This document shows positions 16,307 to 24,956 of a DNA stretch of 64,000 bases, piece by piece. The notes under the pieces were generated by a model. The model saw only the letters and a program-made list of their open reading frames with translations, was not told where the DNA came from and ran no database searches. Numbering within the stretch: position 1 is the first letter of the stretch; each line of letters opens with the position of its first letter. The translations under genes were made by a program, and so were the position numbers. This stretch comes from Herbaspirillum hiltneri N3 (GTDB lineage: Bacteria; Pseudomonadota; Gammaproteobacteria; Burkholderiales; Burkholderiaceae_D). The stretch covers positions 930,001 to 994,000 of the forward strand of contig NZ_CP011409.1 of the NCBI RefSeq assembly GCF_001267925.1, given 5' to 3'.

Positions 16307-17791
16307 TTACGCCGCCTTCTTTTTTCCTGCCTTCGCATCCTTTTGTTCCTGCTGCAAGCGTTGCTGCAACAGCGCCAGCACGGCGGTCGATGCCGGTAGC
16401 TGCGGCGGGAAGAGGGCGTCGTGATTGCGCTCGATCAGCCCGGTGTCGAGATCTGCGGTGGAGAAGGCTTGTCCTGCAACCAGCCGTTGCAGGAAACCGA
16501 TATTGGTGGCCAGCCCGACGATGCGGTACTGTGCCAGCGCCGCCGTCATGTTCGCCAGCGCGGCGTCGCGGTCCTTGCCCCAGACGATGAGCTTGGCGAT
16601 CATCGGATCGTAAAACGGTGAAATCGCATCGCCTTCGCGCACGCCGGAATCGATGCGCACCGCAGCCGGCGTCTGCACATGGCTGTCGACGCGGAAATGC
16701 ACTGCCGGCGGCGTATGCAGATAGCGCAGCGTGCCGATGGACGGCAGGAAACCTTTCTCCGGATTCTCGGCGTAAATGCGCGCCTCGATGGCGTGGCCGT
16801 TGAGTTGCAACTGCTCCTGGCGCAGCGGCAGTTTTTCACCGGAGGCCACGCGCAATTGCCATTCGACCAGATCGAGGCCGGTGATCATCTCGGTCACGGG
16901 ATGTTCGACCTGCAGGCGCGTGTTCATTTCCATGAAGTAGAACGAGCCGTCCTGATTGGCGATGAACTCTACCGTGCCCGCGCCGACATAACCGACCGCC
17001 TTTGCTGCGGCCACGGCGGCATCGCCCATGGCGCGCCGGCGCTCTTCGCTCATTCTCGGTGCGGGCGCTTCTTCCAGCACTTTCTGGTGACGGCGCTGCA
17101 CCGAACAATCGCGCTCGAACAGATAGACGCACTCGCCGTGGCTGTCGGCGAAGACCTGGATTTCGATATGGCGCGGACGCGTCAGGTAGCGTTCCACCAG
17201 CACCTTGTCGTCGCCGAAGCTGTTGATGGCTTCGCGTTTGCATGACGCCAGCGCGGCCTTGAAGTCTTCCGCTTTGTCGACAATGCGCATGCCCTTGCCG
17301 CCGCCGCCAGCGCTGGCCTTGAGCAGCACGGGATAGCTGATGCGGTCGGCTTCCTTCTGCAGGAAATCGGCATCCTGGTTGTCGCCGTGATAACCGGGCA
17401 CCAGGGGGACATTGGCTTTTTCCATCAGGGCCTTGGCCGCCGATTTCGAGCCCATCGCATGGATCGCCGAGGCCGGCGGGCCGATAAAGACCAGCCCGGC
17501 CTTGGCGCAGGCTTCGGCGAAACCGGCGTTCTCCGACAAGAAGCCGTAGCCGGGATGGATCGCCTGCGCGCCGGTCGCCAGCGCCACCGCGATGATCTTG
17601 TCGCCGAGCAGATAGCTTTCCTTGGCCGGCGCCGGGCCGATCAGCACCGCCTCGTCGCAGGCGGCGACGTGCTTGGCCTGCGCATCCGCTTCGGAATACA
17701 CGGCAACGGTCTTGACGCCCATGCGGCGTGCAGTTTCGGCGACGCGGCAGGCGATCTCGCCGCGATTGGCGATCAGGATTTTGCTGAACAT
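16307..17791 (-). CDS. liuD: Biotin carboxylase of the methylcrotonyl-CoA carboxylase alpha type, lacking the biotin-carrier region
   Basis: The protein has 494 residues from the ATG at 17791. The upstream frame to 18127 is not family-like. Domain order is biotin carboxylase N (ANRGEIACRV, residues 8-17), ATP-grasp (KASAGGGGKGMRIV; MEMNTRLQVEHPVTEM) and biotin carboxylase C (FYDPMIAKLIVWGKD; DLDTGLIERNHDALFP). In known LiuD/MccA proteins a BT linker and a biotinyl domain with a Met-Lys-Met site follow, to roughly 650 or more residues. Here the chain ends in a Lys/Ala-rich tail (DAKAGKKKAA) and a hairpin follows at once. The position in the liu locus supports carboxylation of 3-methylcrotonyl-CoA, but a carrier must come from elsewhere. 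Confidence 0.85.
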   Translation of the reverse strand: MFSKILIANRGEIACRVAETARRMGVKTVAVYSEADAQAKHVAACDEAVLIGPAPAKESYLLGDKIIAVALATGAQAIHPGYGFLSENAGFAEACAKAGLVFIGPPASAIHAMGSKSAAKALMEKANVPLVPGYHGDNQDADFLQKEADRISYPVLLKASAGGGGKGMRIVDKAEDFKAALASCKREAINSFGDDKVLVERYLTRPRHIEIQVFADSHGECVYLFERDCSVQRRHQKVLEEAPAPRMSEERRRAMGDAAVAAAKAVGYVGAGTVEFIANQDGSFYFMEMNTRLQVEHPVTEMITGLDLVEWQLRVASGEKLPLRQEQLQLNGHAIEARIYAENPEKGFLPSIGTLRYLHTPPAVHFRVDSHVQTPAAVRIDSGVREGDAISPFYDPMIAKLIVWGKDRDAALANMTAALAQYRIVGLATNIGFLQRLVAGQAFSTADLDTGLIERNHDALFPPQLPASTAVLALLQQRLQQEQKDAKAGKKKAA

Positions 17792-17921
17792 GTTGTCTCC
17801 TTTTATGTGGCCATCTTTCTGGTCATCCGAGGCATACGGTCTTGCATGTCTCGAATGAGAAATTCCTTGGACGGCTCGCGAGGTGGAAATGTCCGTGCAA
17901 TTTCCGATCACCCCGCAGGGC

Positions 17922-18905
17922 CTATTTTTCTGTTTGCTGCGCCTTCTGCACGACTGTTTCGGTGCTTTGCACGGCCCTTCCGGCGTTTTGTCCGGCGGCG
18001 ATTTCTGCAAGCACTTTCCTGCGGATGGCGTTTCGTGCGACGTCATCGGTCTGCCAGACGACGTGGTCGTCGATGGCGTAGGGATAGCATGTCGATTGCG
18101 TCCTCGACTCACAAGCGACGAGAGCATTGGTCAGCGCATCTTTTCCGACCCGATAGGCCCATGCTCCGGAATCGGCAATGACGTACGCACGTGGCTTCTG
18201 TCTGGTCAGATACAGCGCATAGCTATCTTTGGCATGCTGGTTGACGTAGGGAATCGCATCGGCATTCTCCAGTGGCGCAAAGTTGCTGTCGTCTGGAATC
18301 GTAAAGAGGTGCTTCGAGGTCGATTTGGCTTCTGTGGTCGATTTAGATTTAACGGCGTCCTTGCGATCGGTTTTGACGTTGGTAAATTCCGTTTTCCCCG
18401 TCAGTTCCGCAATCGTCAATTCGGCAAACTTTCCGTACAGCCAGTTCATCCGCATGCCATCCTGGCCACCAGCCAATCCACCCAGACCATACGATGCCGA
18501 GACATCAAAGGAGTGGACTTGTTTTCCGTCGCGATCCAAGACCCGGACCTTTCCTTCGACGGAATCCGTGCCAGCCATGATTCCCCACATCACTGCGCTA
18601 AATGCCGACCGGATCCGGAAGCGGGTAACGGTGACCTGCAGTCGATACGGCGCATTGTTTTTCAGCAAATTCTGCCCGTCGAGTTTGCGCTCGATATAAC
18701 CGAGCAAGTCGTTGGTGCTGAATTGCGTATTGTCGGTTTGCAACTTTTGAGCTTCGTCCGTCATTTGTACTTCAACTTCGCTCACCGAATCCGCCGCGAA
18801 ATTCGACTTCAGGGCGTTATTGTCGCGATGAACGGTACCAGCGCAACCCGTGAGAATAAAAACTGCAAGTAGAACCGAGCCCCCGTATTTCAGCATTTCC
18901 TTCAC
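17922..18905 (-). CDS. Hypothetical lipoprotein, DUF4410-like, inserted between liuB and liuD
   Basis: The protein has up to 327 residues. GTG at 18905 and ATG at 18896 are both possible starts, and both keep the signal MLKYGGSVLLAVFILTGC with an LTGC lipobox. The N-terminal half (about 30-170) with SAVMWGIMAGTDSVEGKVRVLD and SYGLGG resembles DUF4410 lipoproteins. The second half contains AWAYRVGKDALTNALVACESR and CYPYAIDDHVVW, a WG/Cys-type module seen in other secreted proteins. The tail is Gln/Ala/Thr-rich. The gene is more AT-rich than its neighbours and unrelated to leucine catabolism, so it looks inserted. Function is unknown. Confidence 0.75.
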   Translation of the reverse strand: MKEMLKYGGSVLLAVFILTGCAGTVHRDNNALKSNFAADSVSEVEVQMTDEAQKLQTDNTQFSTNDLLGYIERKLDGQNLLKNNAPYRLQVTVTRFRIRSAFSAVMWGIMAGTDSVEGKVRVLDRDGKQVHSFDVSASYGLGGLAGGQDGMRMNWLYGKFAELTIAELTGKTEFTNVKTDRKDAVKSKSTTEAKSTSKHLFTIPDDSNFAPLENADAIPYVNQHAKDSYALYLTRQKPRAYVIADSGAWAYRVGKDALTNALVACESRTQSTCYPYAIDDHVVWQTDDVARNAIRRKVLAEIAAGQNAGRAVQSTETVVQKAQQTEK

Positions 18906-19042
18906 CCATTTTTCTTGTTGTCGAAGTCCAAAATTCTACCGGTATTCAACAGGAAGCATCGGCCCATTTTCAGCCGTTCCGATGCGCGAATTTTTGCAAA
19001 AACGGGAATTCACGTTCTCCAGGTCGCAAATGCCGTCAGGCT

Positions 19043-20692
19043 TCACATCCGGAACACACCGAACCTGGTCTCCTGGATCGGCGCATTCAATGCTGCGCTC
19101 AAGCCCAGCCCGAGCACCATGCGCGTATCGGCAGGATCGATTACACCGTCGTCCCACAGGCGTGCCGAGGCGTAATAGGGATGGCCCTGGTGTTCGTATT
19201 GTTCGCGGATCGGGGTCTTGAAGGCGGCTTCCTCTTCCGCCGTCCAGCTGCCGCCCTTGGACTCAATGCCGTCGCGCTTGACGGTCGCCAGCACGCTGGC
19301 GGCCTGCTCGCCGCCCATCACCGAGATGCGTGCGTTCGGCCACATCCACAGGAAGCGCGGCGAGAAAGCGCGACCGCACATGCCGTAGTTGCCGGCGCCG
19401 AAACTGCCGCCGATGATCATCGTCAGCTTCGGCACGGCGGCGGTCGAGACGGCGGTCACCATCTTGGCACCGTTGCGCGCAATGCCTTCGTTTTCATATT
19501 TCTTGCCGACCATGAAGCCGGTGATGTTCTGCAGGAAAATCAACGGGATCTTGCGCTGGCAGCACAATTCGATGAAGTGCGCGCCCTTGAGCGCCGACTC
19601 CGAAAACAGGATGCCGTTGTTGGCGATGATACCGACCGGCATGCCGTACAGATGCGCGAAACCGCATACCAGCGTGGTGCCGTAGCGCGCCTTGAATTCG
19701 TCGAACTCGCTACCGTCGACCACGCGTGCAATCACTTCGCGCACGTCGAACGGCTTGCGTGTGTCGGTCGGGATCACGCCGTACAGTTCGCGCGCCGGAT
19801 ATTTCGGTTCGCGCACCTCATCGACCTTCCGCAGGGCAAGCTGCTGCGGTTTGGTGCGATTGAGGTTGCCGACGATGCTGCGCGCAATCGACAGCGCGTG
19901 CAGATCGTTTTGCGCCAGATGATCGACCACGCCCGACAGGCGCGTGTGCACGTCGCCGCCACCCAGTTCTTCGGCCGTGACGACCTCGCCGGTGGCGGCC
20001 TTCACCAGCGGCGGGCCGGCCAGGAAAATGGTGCCCTGATCCTTGACGATGATGGATTCGTCGCTCATCGCCGGCACGTACGCGCCGCCCGCCGTACACG
20101 AACCCATCACCACCGCGATTTGTGGAATGCCCTTGGCCGACAGGTTGGCCTGGTTGAAGAAGATGCGGCCGAAGTGATCGCGGTCGGGGAACACTTCATC
20201 CTGATTCGGCAAGTTGGCGCCGCCGCTGTCGACCAGGTAGATGCAGGGCAGGTTGTTGAACTCGGCGATCTCCTGCGCGCGCAGATGTTTCTTGGCGGTC
20301 ATCGGATAGTAGGTGCCGCCCTTGACGGTGGCGTCGTTGCAGACGATCACGCATTCCTGGCCGGCGACGCGGCCGATGCCGGTGATGATGCCGGCGGACG
20401 GCGCCGCGTCCCGCAGTTGCTGGTCCTTGTCCTTGCCCTTTTCCTGGTACATGCCGTAGGCGGCCAGTTGCGAGAACTCAAGGAAGGGCGTGCCGGGATC
20501 GAGCAGCATCTGCACGCGGTCGCGCGGCAGCAGTTTGCCGCGCGCCAGATGCTTGTCGCGTGCGGCCTCGCCGCCGCCTTGCGCGATGACGGCGATCTTC
20601 TCTTTCAGATCGTCGACGATGATTTGCATCGCCGTCGCGTTGCTCTGGAAGTCTTCGCTGCGCGTGTTCAGTTTGCTCTCGAGTTGCGGCAT
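19043..20692 (-). CDS. liuB: Methylcrotonyl-CoA carboxylase beta subunit (carboxyltransferase)
   Basis: The protein has 549 residues from the ATG at 20692, with AAGGA six bases upstream. It is a complete two-domain acyl-CoA carboxyltransferase. The N domain has [19 protein letters not shown] and [16 protein letters not shown]; the C domain has [26 protein letters not shown] and [20 protein letters not shown]. These are characteristic of MccB/LiuB. It transfers carboxyl from carboxybiotin to 3-methylcrotonyl-CoA, making 3-methylglutaconyl-CoA. It needs a biotinylated alpha subunit, and the adjacent alpha gene lacks its carrier domain. Confidence 0.95.
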   Translation of the reverse strand: MPQLESKLNTRSEDFQSNATAMQIIVDDLKEKIAVIAQGGGEAARDKHLARGKLLPRDRVQMLLDPGTPFLEFSQLAAYGMYQEKGKDKDQQLRDAAPSAGIITGIGRVAGQECVIVCNDATVKGGTYYPMTAKKHLRAQEIAEFNNLPCIYLVDSGGANLPNQDEVFPDRDHFGRIFFNQANLSAKGIPQIAVVMGSCTAGGAYVPAMSDESIIVKDQGTIFLAGPPLVKAATGEVVTAEELGGGDVHTRLSGVVDHLAQNDLHALSIARSIVGNLNRTKPQQLALRKVDEVREPKYPARELYGVIPTDTRKPFDVREVIARVVDGSEFDEFKARYGTTLVCGFAHLYGMPVGIIANNGILFSESALKGAHFIELCCQRKIPLIFLQNITGFMVGKKYENEGIARNGAKMVTAVSTAAVPKLTMIIGGSFGAGNYGMCGRAFSPRFLWMWPNARISVMGGEQAASVLATVKRDGIESKGGSWTAEEEAAFKTPIREQYEHQGHPYYASARLWDDGVIDPADTRMVLGLGLSAALNAPIQETRFGVFRM

Positions 20693-20743
20693 GGTGATCC
20701 TTTGTCTCAATATATTTTTCTGGAGCGGCCAACAACGCCGCTC

Positions 20744-21196
20744 TCACTCGTCATCCGGAAATGCGCCGTCGACGTAATACCAGCGCGCTACGCCGGCGGC
20801 ATCCGGCTGGCGTACGAAACTGCTGACTTCATGCAGGCGATGACCACGGCCGCCGACCTTGAAGCGCGCCACGAATTCCACGGTCGCTTCGTCGGCGCCT
20901 TTATCTGCGCCTTTATCTGCGCCTTCATCTGCACCTTTGACATGCTTGTGCCTGATCACGTCGAGCCCTATCCATTTGACGTCGTCCTCGGCGGTGAGGG
21001 GTTCCTCCGGCAGCGTATCGGGATGCCAGGTCGCGCGCAGATACGCTTCCTCGCGCAGCGCGAACGCCGTATAGCGCGAGCGCATCAATTGCTCCGCCGT
21101 CGCCGGCACCGCTTCACCCGAAATGAAGCGGCCGCAGCAGGCGCCGTAGACGCCTTTGCCGCAGGGACAGGCCACCTTGTCTGTCTTGCCCGCCAT
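20744..21196 (-). CDS. ychJ: YchJ-family metal-binding (SEC-C-like) protein with GAD repeats
   Basis: The protein has 150 residues. It begins with a Cys cluster, CPCGKGVYGACCGRF (residues 10-24), resembling the zinc-binding SEC-C motif of YchJ/UPF0225 proteins. The conserved LMRSRYTAFALREEAYLRATWH and a C-terminal SSFVRQ-WYYVDG region are also present. Between them a tetrapeptide GAD(E/K) is repeated four times (about residues 88-103), encoded by 12-bp tandem repeats near 20893-20937. Its start codon overlaps the stop of the upstream isomerase gene (TGATG), which suggests translational coupling. Biochemical role is unknown. Confidence 0.88.
   Translation of the reverse strand: MAGKTDKVACPCGKGVYGACCGRFISGEAVPATAEQLMRSRYTAFALREEAYLRATWHPDTLPEEPLTAEDDVKWIGLDVIRHKHVKGADEGADKGADKGADEATVEFVARFKVGGRGHRLHEVSSFVRQPDAAGVARWYYVDGAFPDDE
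20893..20937. repeat. 12-bp tandem repeat inside the YchJ-family gene
   Basis: GCGCCTTTATCT and close variants follow each other three to four times in frame. On the coding strand they encode alternating GADK and GADE units. Being a multiple of three, copy-number change would keep the reading frame. Confidence 0.8.
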
Positions 21197-21807
21197 CAGA
21201 TCTTTCCGCTCTTCAGGAAAGCCTCAAGCTGGTCGAAGCGGTCGAAGCCCCAGAACGATTCTCCGTCGACGATCACGAACGGCGAGCCGAACACGCCGCG
21301 TTCGATTGAGGCGGCGACTTCGGTTTTCAGCGCTTCCTTGACGGTGTCGTCGTTGAGCGCCGTGCTCAGCTTGCCGGCGTCGATGCCGTTATCGCCGGCG
21401 ATGCGGATCACCGTCTCGAGTTTGCTGATGTCGATGTTCTCGGTGAAGTAGGCGCTGTAGATGGCATGGATCAGATTGACCGCCCTGGCCGCATCGTTTT
21501 GCTGCACCCATAACACTGCGCGCGCCGCATGTTGCGTGGCGATCGGCATGACGTCGGGATGGCGGAACAGGATGTTGTGGAAACGCGCGCTGCGTTCCAT
21601 GTCGTGGCGCGCATAGTCGCCCTTCAACGGCACGTTGGCGATCGGCGCGATGTTCATGGTCTTGAACACCGGGCCGAGCAGGATGGCGCGCCAGTTGACC
21701 GTACGGCCGTATTGCGCCGCCAGCTTTTCGATGTGCAGTGATGCAAAATAGCCGTAAGGCGAACTGAAGTCGAAGTAGAAATCGACAGGTGATTTTTGGT
21801 CGCTCAT
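21196..21807 (-). CDS. 2-hydroxychromene-2-carboxylate isomerase family (DsbA-fold, kappa-GST-like)
   Basis: The protein has 203 residues from the ATG at 21807; the upstream in-frame codon at 21837 would overlap the thiolase stop. A thioredoxin-like fold with an all-alpha insertion is indicated by FYFDFSSPYGYF (10-21), where the Ser replaces the DsbA cysteine, the cis-Pro loop GVFGSPFV, and DGESFWGFDRFDQLE at the end. Family members isomerise 2-hydroxychromene-2-carboxylate in naphthalene breakdown or are glutathione-dependent. The substrate here is not evident. It lies in the liu cluster between the thiolase gene and ychJ. Confidence 0.87.
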   Translation of the reverse strand: MSDQKSPVDFYFDFSSPYGYFASLHIEKLAAQYGRTVNWRAILLGPVFKTMNIAPIANVPLKGDYARHDMERSARFHNILFRHPDVMPIATQHAARAVLWVQQNDAARAVNLIHAIYSAYFTENIDISKLETVIRIAGDNGIDAGKLSTALNDDTVKEALKTEVAASIERGVFGSPFVIVDGESFWGFDRFDQLEAFLKSGKI

Positions 21808-21823
21808 GTTGATCCCGGAGTGA

Positions 21824-23017
21824 TTACAGCAATTCAATCGCCAGCGCCGTGCCTTCGCCGCCGCCGATGCACAAGGACGCGACGCCGCGCTTGCCGCCGG
21901 TTTTCTTCAGTGCGCCGATCAGCGTGACGAGGATGCGTGCACCCGATGCGCCGATCGGATGGCCCAGCGCGCAGGCGCCGCCGTGGATGTTGACCTTGTC
22001 GTGGGTGATGCCGAGTTCCTTCATCGCGGCCATCGGCACGGCGGCGAAGGCCTCGTTGATTTCAAACAGATCGACGTCGGCGGTGCTCCAGCCGATTTTC
22101 TTGTACAGATTGTTGATGGCGCCGATCGGGGCGGTGGTGAACCAGTTCGGTTCCTGCGAGTGACGCGCGTGGCCGACGATACGGGCGATCGGCGTGCTGC
22201 CGAGTTTCTTCGCCGTCGATTCGCGCATCAGCACCAGCGCGGCGGCTCCATCGTTGATCGAGGAGGAGGAGGCGGCAGTGATGGTGCCGTCTTTCTTGAA
22301 GGCGGCTTTCAGCGTCGGGATTTTTTCGACCTTGGCCTTGCGCGGACCTTCATCGGTATCGACCACGACATCGCCGGCGCGGGTGGTCACGGTGACCGGT
22401 GCAATTTCCCATTTGAACGAACCGTCTGCCGTGGCTTGTTGCGCGCGCTTGACCGAGGCGATTGCAAAGGCGTCCTGGTCTTCGCGCGTGAAGTGGTATT
22501 TCGCGGCGCAGTCTTCGCCGAAGGTGCCCATGGCGCGGCCCTTGTCATAGGCGTCTTCCAGGCCGTCGAGCATCATGTGGTCGTAGATCATGCCGTGGCC
22601 GATGCGATAACCGCCGCGCGCTTTCGGAATCAGGTAGGGGGCGTTGGTCATCGATTCCATGCCGCCGGCGACCACCACTTCGTTGGTGCCGGCAAGGATG
22701 GAGTCGAAGCCGAACATGGTCGCCTGCATGGCCGAGCCGCACATCTTCGACAAGGTCACGGCGCCGGCCGAGACGGGAATGCCAGCCTTGATCGCCGCCT
22801 GGCGCGCAGGGGCCTGGCCCTGTCCGGCCATCAGGCAGTTGCCGAACAATACGTCCTGCACTTGTTCGGGCGCGACGCCGGCACGTTCCAGCGCGGCCTT
22901 GATGGCGGCGGCGCCGAGATCGCTGGCGGTCAACGCCGACAATTCGCCCTGGAAAGCGCCCATGGGAGTGCGCGCGGCGCCGACGATGACAATCGGATCT
23001 TCAATACGGTCTTGCAT
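21824..23017 (-). CDS. Acetyl-CoA C-acetyltransferase (thiolase)
   Basis: The protein has 397 residues, full length. The nucleophilic Cys93 sits in LSKMCGSAMQAT, with NEAFAAVPMAAM, the catalytic His in GGACALGHPIGASGAR, and the second Cys in SLCIGGGEGTALA. It joins or splits acetoacetyl-CoA and acetyl-CoA in the cytoplasm. In a liu locus it probably handles acetoacetyl-CoA arising from acetoacetate, the end product of leucine breakdown. It lies 37 bases downstream of liuA, so both are likely in one transcript from the LiuR-controlled promoter. An AGGAG is present upstream of the ATG. Confidence 0.95.
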   Translation of the reverse strand: MQDRIEDPIVIVGAARTPMGAFQGELSALTASDLGAAAIKAALERAGVAPEQVQDVLFGNCLMAGQGQAPARQAAIKAGIPVSAGAVTLSKMCGSAMQATMFGFDSILAGTNEVVVAGGMESMTNAPYLIPKARGGYRIGHGMIYDHMMLDGLEDAYDKGRAMGTFGEDCAAKYHFTREDQDAFAIASVKRAQQATADGSFKWEIAPVTVTTRAGDVVVDTDEGPRKAKVEKIPTLKAAFKKDGTITAASSSSINDGAAALVLMRESTAKKLGSTPIARIVGHARHSQEPNWFTTAPIGAINNLYKKIGWSTADVDLFEINEAFAAVPMAAMKELGITHDKVNIHGGACALGHPIGASGARILVTLIGALKKTGGKRGVASLCIGGGEGTALAIELL

Positions 23018-23054
23018 GTTCTTCTCCTGCTAGGATGAATGATTCAAAAAATGT

Positions 23055-24239
23055 TTACATAGTCTCGGCAAACAGTTCGCGGCCGATCAGCATGCGACGA
23101 ATCTCGCTGGTGCCGGCGCCGATCTCGTAGAGCTTGGCGTCGCGCCACAGGCGGCCGACCGGGTATTCGTTGATGTAGCCGTTGCCTCCCAGCGCCTGGA
23201 TCGCCTCGCCGGCCATCCAGGTGGCTTTCTCTGCGGAGTAGAGGATGGCACCGGCGGCGTCCTTGCGCAGCGCGCGCGCTGCGTCCGGCGTCTTCGCGCG
23301 GTCGCAGGCCTGGCCGACGGCGTAGACATAGGCCTTGCAGGCCATCATGGTCGAATACATGTCGGCGATCTTGCCCTGCATCAGCTGGAATTCGCCGATG
23401 GCCTGGCCAAACTGCTTGCGGTCGTGCACGTAGGGGACGACGACATCCATGCAGGCCTGCATGATGCCGAGCGGGCCGCCGGACAGCACCGCGCGTTCGA
23501 AGTCGAGCCCGGACATCAGCACGTTGACGCCGCGACCGACGCCGCCGAGCACGTTTTCTTCCGGCACCTCGCAATCCTGGAACACCAGTTCGCCGGTGTG
23601 CGAACCGCGCATGCCGAGCTTGTCGAGCTTTTGTGCGACCGAGAATCCTTTGTAACCCTTTTCGACCAGGAAGGCGGTCATGCCGCGTGCGCCGGCTTCC
23701 AGGTCGGTCTTGGCGTACACCACCAGTACGTCGGCATCGGGGCCGTTGGTGATCCACATCTTGCTGCCGTTCAATACGTAACGGTCGCCCTTCTTGTCGG
23801 CGCGCAGTTTCATGCTGACGACGTCGGAGCCGGCATTGGGCTCCGACATGGCGAGCGCGCCGACGAAGTCGCCCGAGATCAGCTTGGGCAGGTACTTGTC
23901 CTTTTGCGCGGCGGTGCCGTTGCGTTTGATCTGGTTCACGCACAGGTTGGAGTGCGCGCCATAGGACAGGCCGACCGAGGCCGAGGCGCGCGAGATTTCT
24001 TCCAGCGCGACGATATGCGCGAGATAACCCATCGCGGCGCCGCCGTATTCTTCGTCGGCGGTGATGCCGAGCACGCCGAGATCGCCCATCTTTTTCCACA
24101 AGTCCATCGGGAACTGGTCGCTGCGATCGATTTCCGCTGCGCGCGGGGCGATTTCAGCCTGCGCGAATGCGGCGACGCTCTCGCGCAAGGCGGCGATGTC
24201 TTCACCGTGATCGAAGGTCAAGCCTGGCAGATGGATCAT
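23055..24239 (-). CDS. liuA: Isovaleryl-CoA dehydrogenase
   Basis: The protein has 394 residues. It is a complete acyl-CoA dehydrogenase: N-terminal helical domain, central beta domain ([16 protein letters not shown], about 130-144) and C-terminal helical domain ([30 protein letters not shown]). Glu248 in [14 protein letters not shown] occupies the position of the catalytic base that is unusual to isovaleryl-CoA dehydrogenases, which supports this call over other acyl-CoA dehydrogenases. It oxidises isovaleryl-CoA to 3-methylcrotonyl-CoA with FAD and passes electrons to ETF. A LiuR-type palindrome lies 53-70 bases upstream. Confidence 0.95.
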   Translation of the reverse strand: MIHLPGLTFDHGEDIAALRESVAAFAQAEIAPRAAEIDRSDQFPMDLWKKMGDLGVLGITADEEYGGAAMGYLAHIVALEEISRASASVGLSYGAHSNLCVNQIKRNGTAAQKDKYLPKLISGDFVGALAMSEPNAGSDVVSMKLRADKKGDRYVLNGSKMWITNGPDADVLVVYAKTDLEAGARGMTAFLVEKGYKGFSVAQKLDKLGMRGSHTGELVFQDCEVPEENVLGGVGRGVNVLMSGLDFERAVLSGGPLGIMQACMDVVVPYVHDRKQFGQAIGEFQLMQGKIADMYSTMMACKAYVYAVGQACDRAKTPDAARALRKDAAGAILYSAEKATWMAGEAIQALGGNGYINEYPVGRLWRDAKLYEIGAGTSEIRRMLIGRELFAETM

Positions 24240-24291
24240 GTTGTGTCTCCTCGTTTGGATAATCGGTTTTGATTTATATGCGAGCGTCGTG

Positions 24292-24309
24292 CTTTACGTT
24301 AACGTCAAT
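24292..24309. promoter_or_regulatory. LiuR-type palindrome upstream of liuA
   Basis: CTTTACGTTAACGTCAAT has an inner ACGTTAACGT palindrome flanked by partly symmetric TT/AA arms. It resembles the LiuR operator known from proteobacterial liu loci and the perfect copy at 24844. It is placed 53-70 bases before the liuA ATG. Confidence 0.75.
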
Positions 24310-24356
24310 TCAATTGCGAATGATGCCTAAATAATGAGCAATGCGTATTCATGGGG

Positions 24357-24797
24357 TCAGGCGGATTTTCGTGCGGCGGCGGTGCGGGCGGCGCGTTTTG
24401 CGGGTGCTTTGAGCGGCAGGTCGGTTTCCAGCAATTGCAGGCATTCGGCCTCGTGGGCGGCGATTTCTTCCAGCGTCACTTCGAGGTCTTCGCGCTGGCG
24501 TTCCAGTTTTTCGCGATGCTGCGCGAGTACGGCGAGGAAGCGCTGAAGTTGCGATTCGGTATCCTTGGGCGACTCGTACATGTCAACCAGGTTCTTGATT
24601 TCCGAGAGAGTCAGGCCGAGTCGCTTGCCGCGCAGCGTGAGCTTGAGGCGGGTACGTTCGCGTGCGGCATAGACGCGGTTGCGGCCGCCGCTGCCTTCGC
24701 GCTTCGGGCTCAGCAATCCCTGGTCTTCATAAAACCGGATCGCGCGCGGCGTGATGTCGAATTCCTTGGCCAGCTCGGTAATGGTGTAGGTCGGCAT
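24357..24797 (-). CDS. liuR: MerR-family regulator of the liu genes
   Basis: The protein has 146 residues. The N-terminal MerR helix-turn-helix and wing are ITELAKEFDITPRAIRFYEDQGLL (6-29) and GSGGRNRVYAARERTRL, followed by a coiled-coil dimerisation helix (about 85-120) and a Lys/Ala/Arg-rich tail. The sequence closely follows LiuR, which represses or activates leucine/isovalerate catabolic genes in proteobacteria. It precedes liuA on the same strand by 117 bases, and its own promoter region holds a perfect LiuR-type palindrome, consistent with autoregulation. Confidence 0.92.
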   Translation of the reverse strand: MPTYTITELAKEFDITPRAIRFYEDQGLLSPKREGSGGRNRVYAARERTRLKLTLRGKRLGLTLSEIKNLVDMYESPKDTESQLQRFLAVLAQHREKLERQREDLEVTLEEIAAHEAECLQLLETDLPLKAPAKRAARTAAARKSA

Positions 24798-24843
24798 GAT
24801 CTCTTCAGGATGGCGCGTTGCGGTTTCCGGGGCGGTCGTGGCA

Positions 24844-24861
24844 CTTTACGTTAACGTAAAG
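24844..24861. promoter_or_regulatory. Perfect LiuR-type palindrome between liuR and the MBL hydrolase gene
   Basis: CTTTACGTTAACGTAAAG is an 18-bp perfect palindrome. It lies 47-64 bases upstream of liuR on one side and about 96 bases upstream of the divergent MBL-fold gene on the other, so it may control both. Confidence 0.82.
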
Positions 24862-24956
24862 TATATTGTAGGCTGCTCTGCAAAAAATGAAAATATTTCT
24901 TCGTGTTTTGCCAGTTTGATAACATCGGGAAATCTTCCGGTTACAGTCAGGTACCC

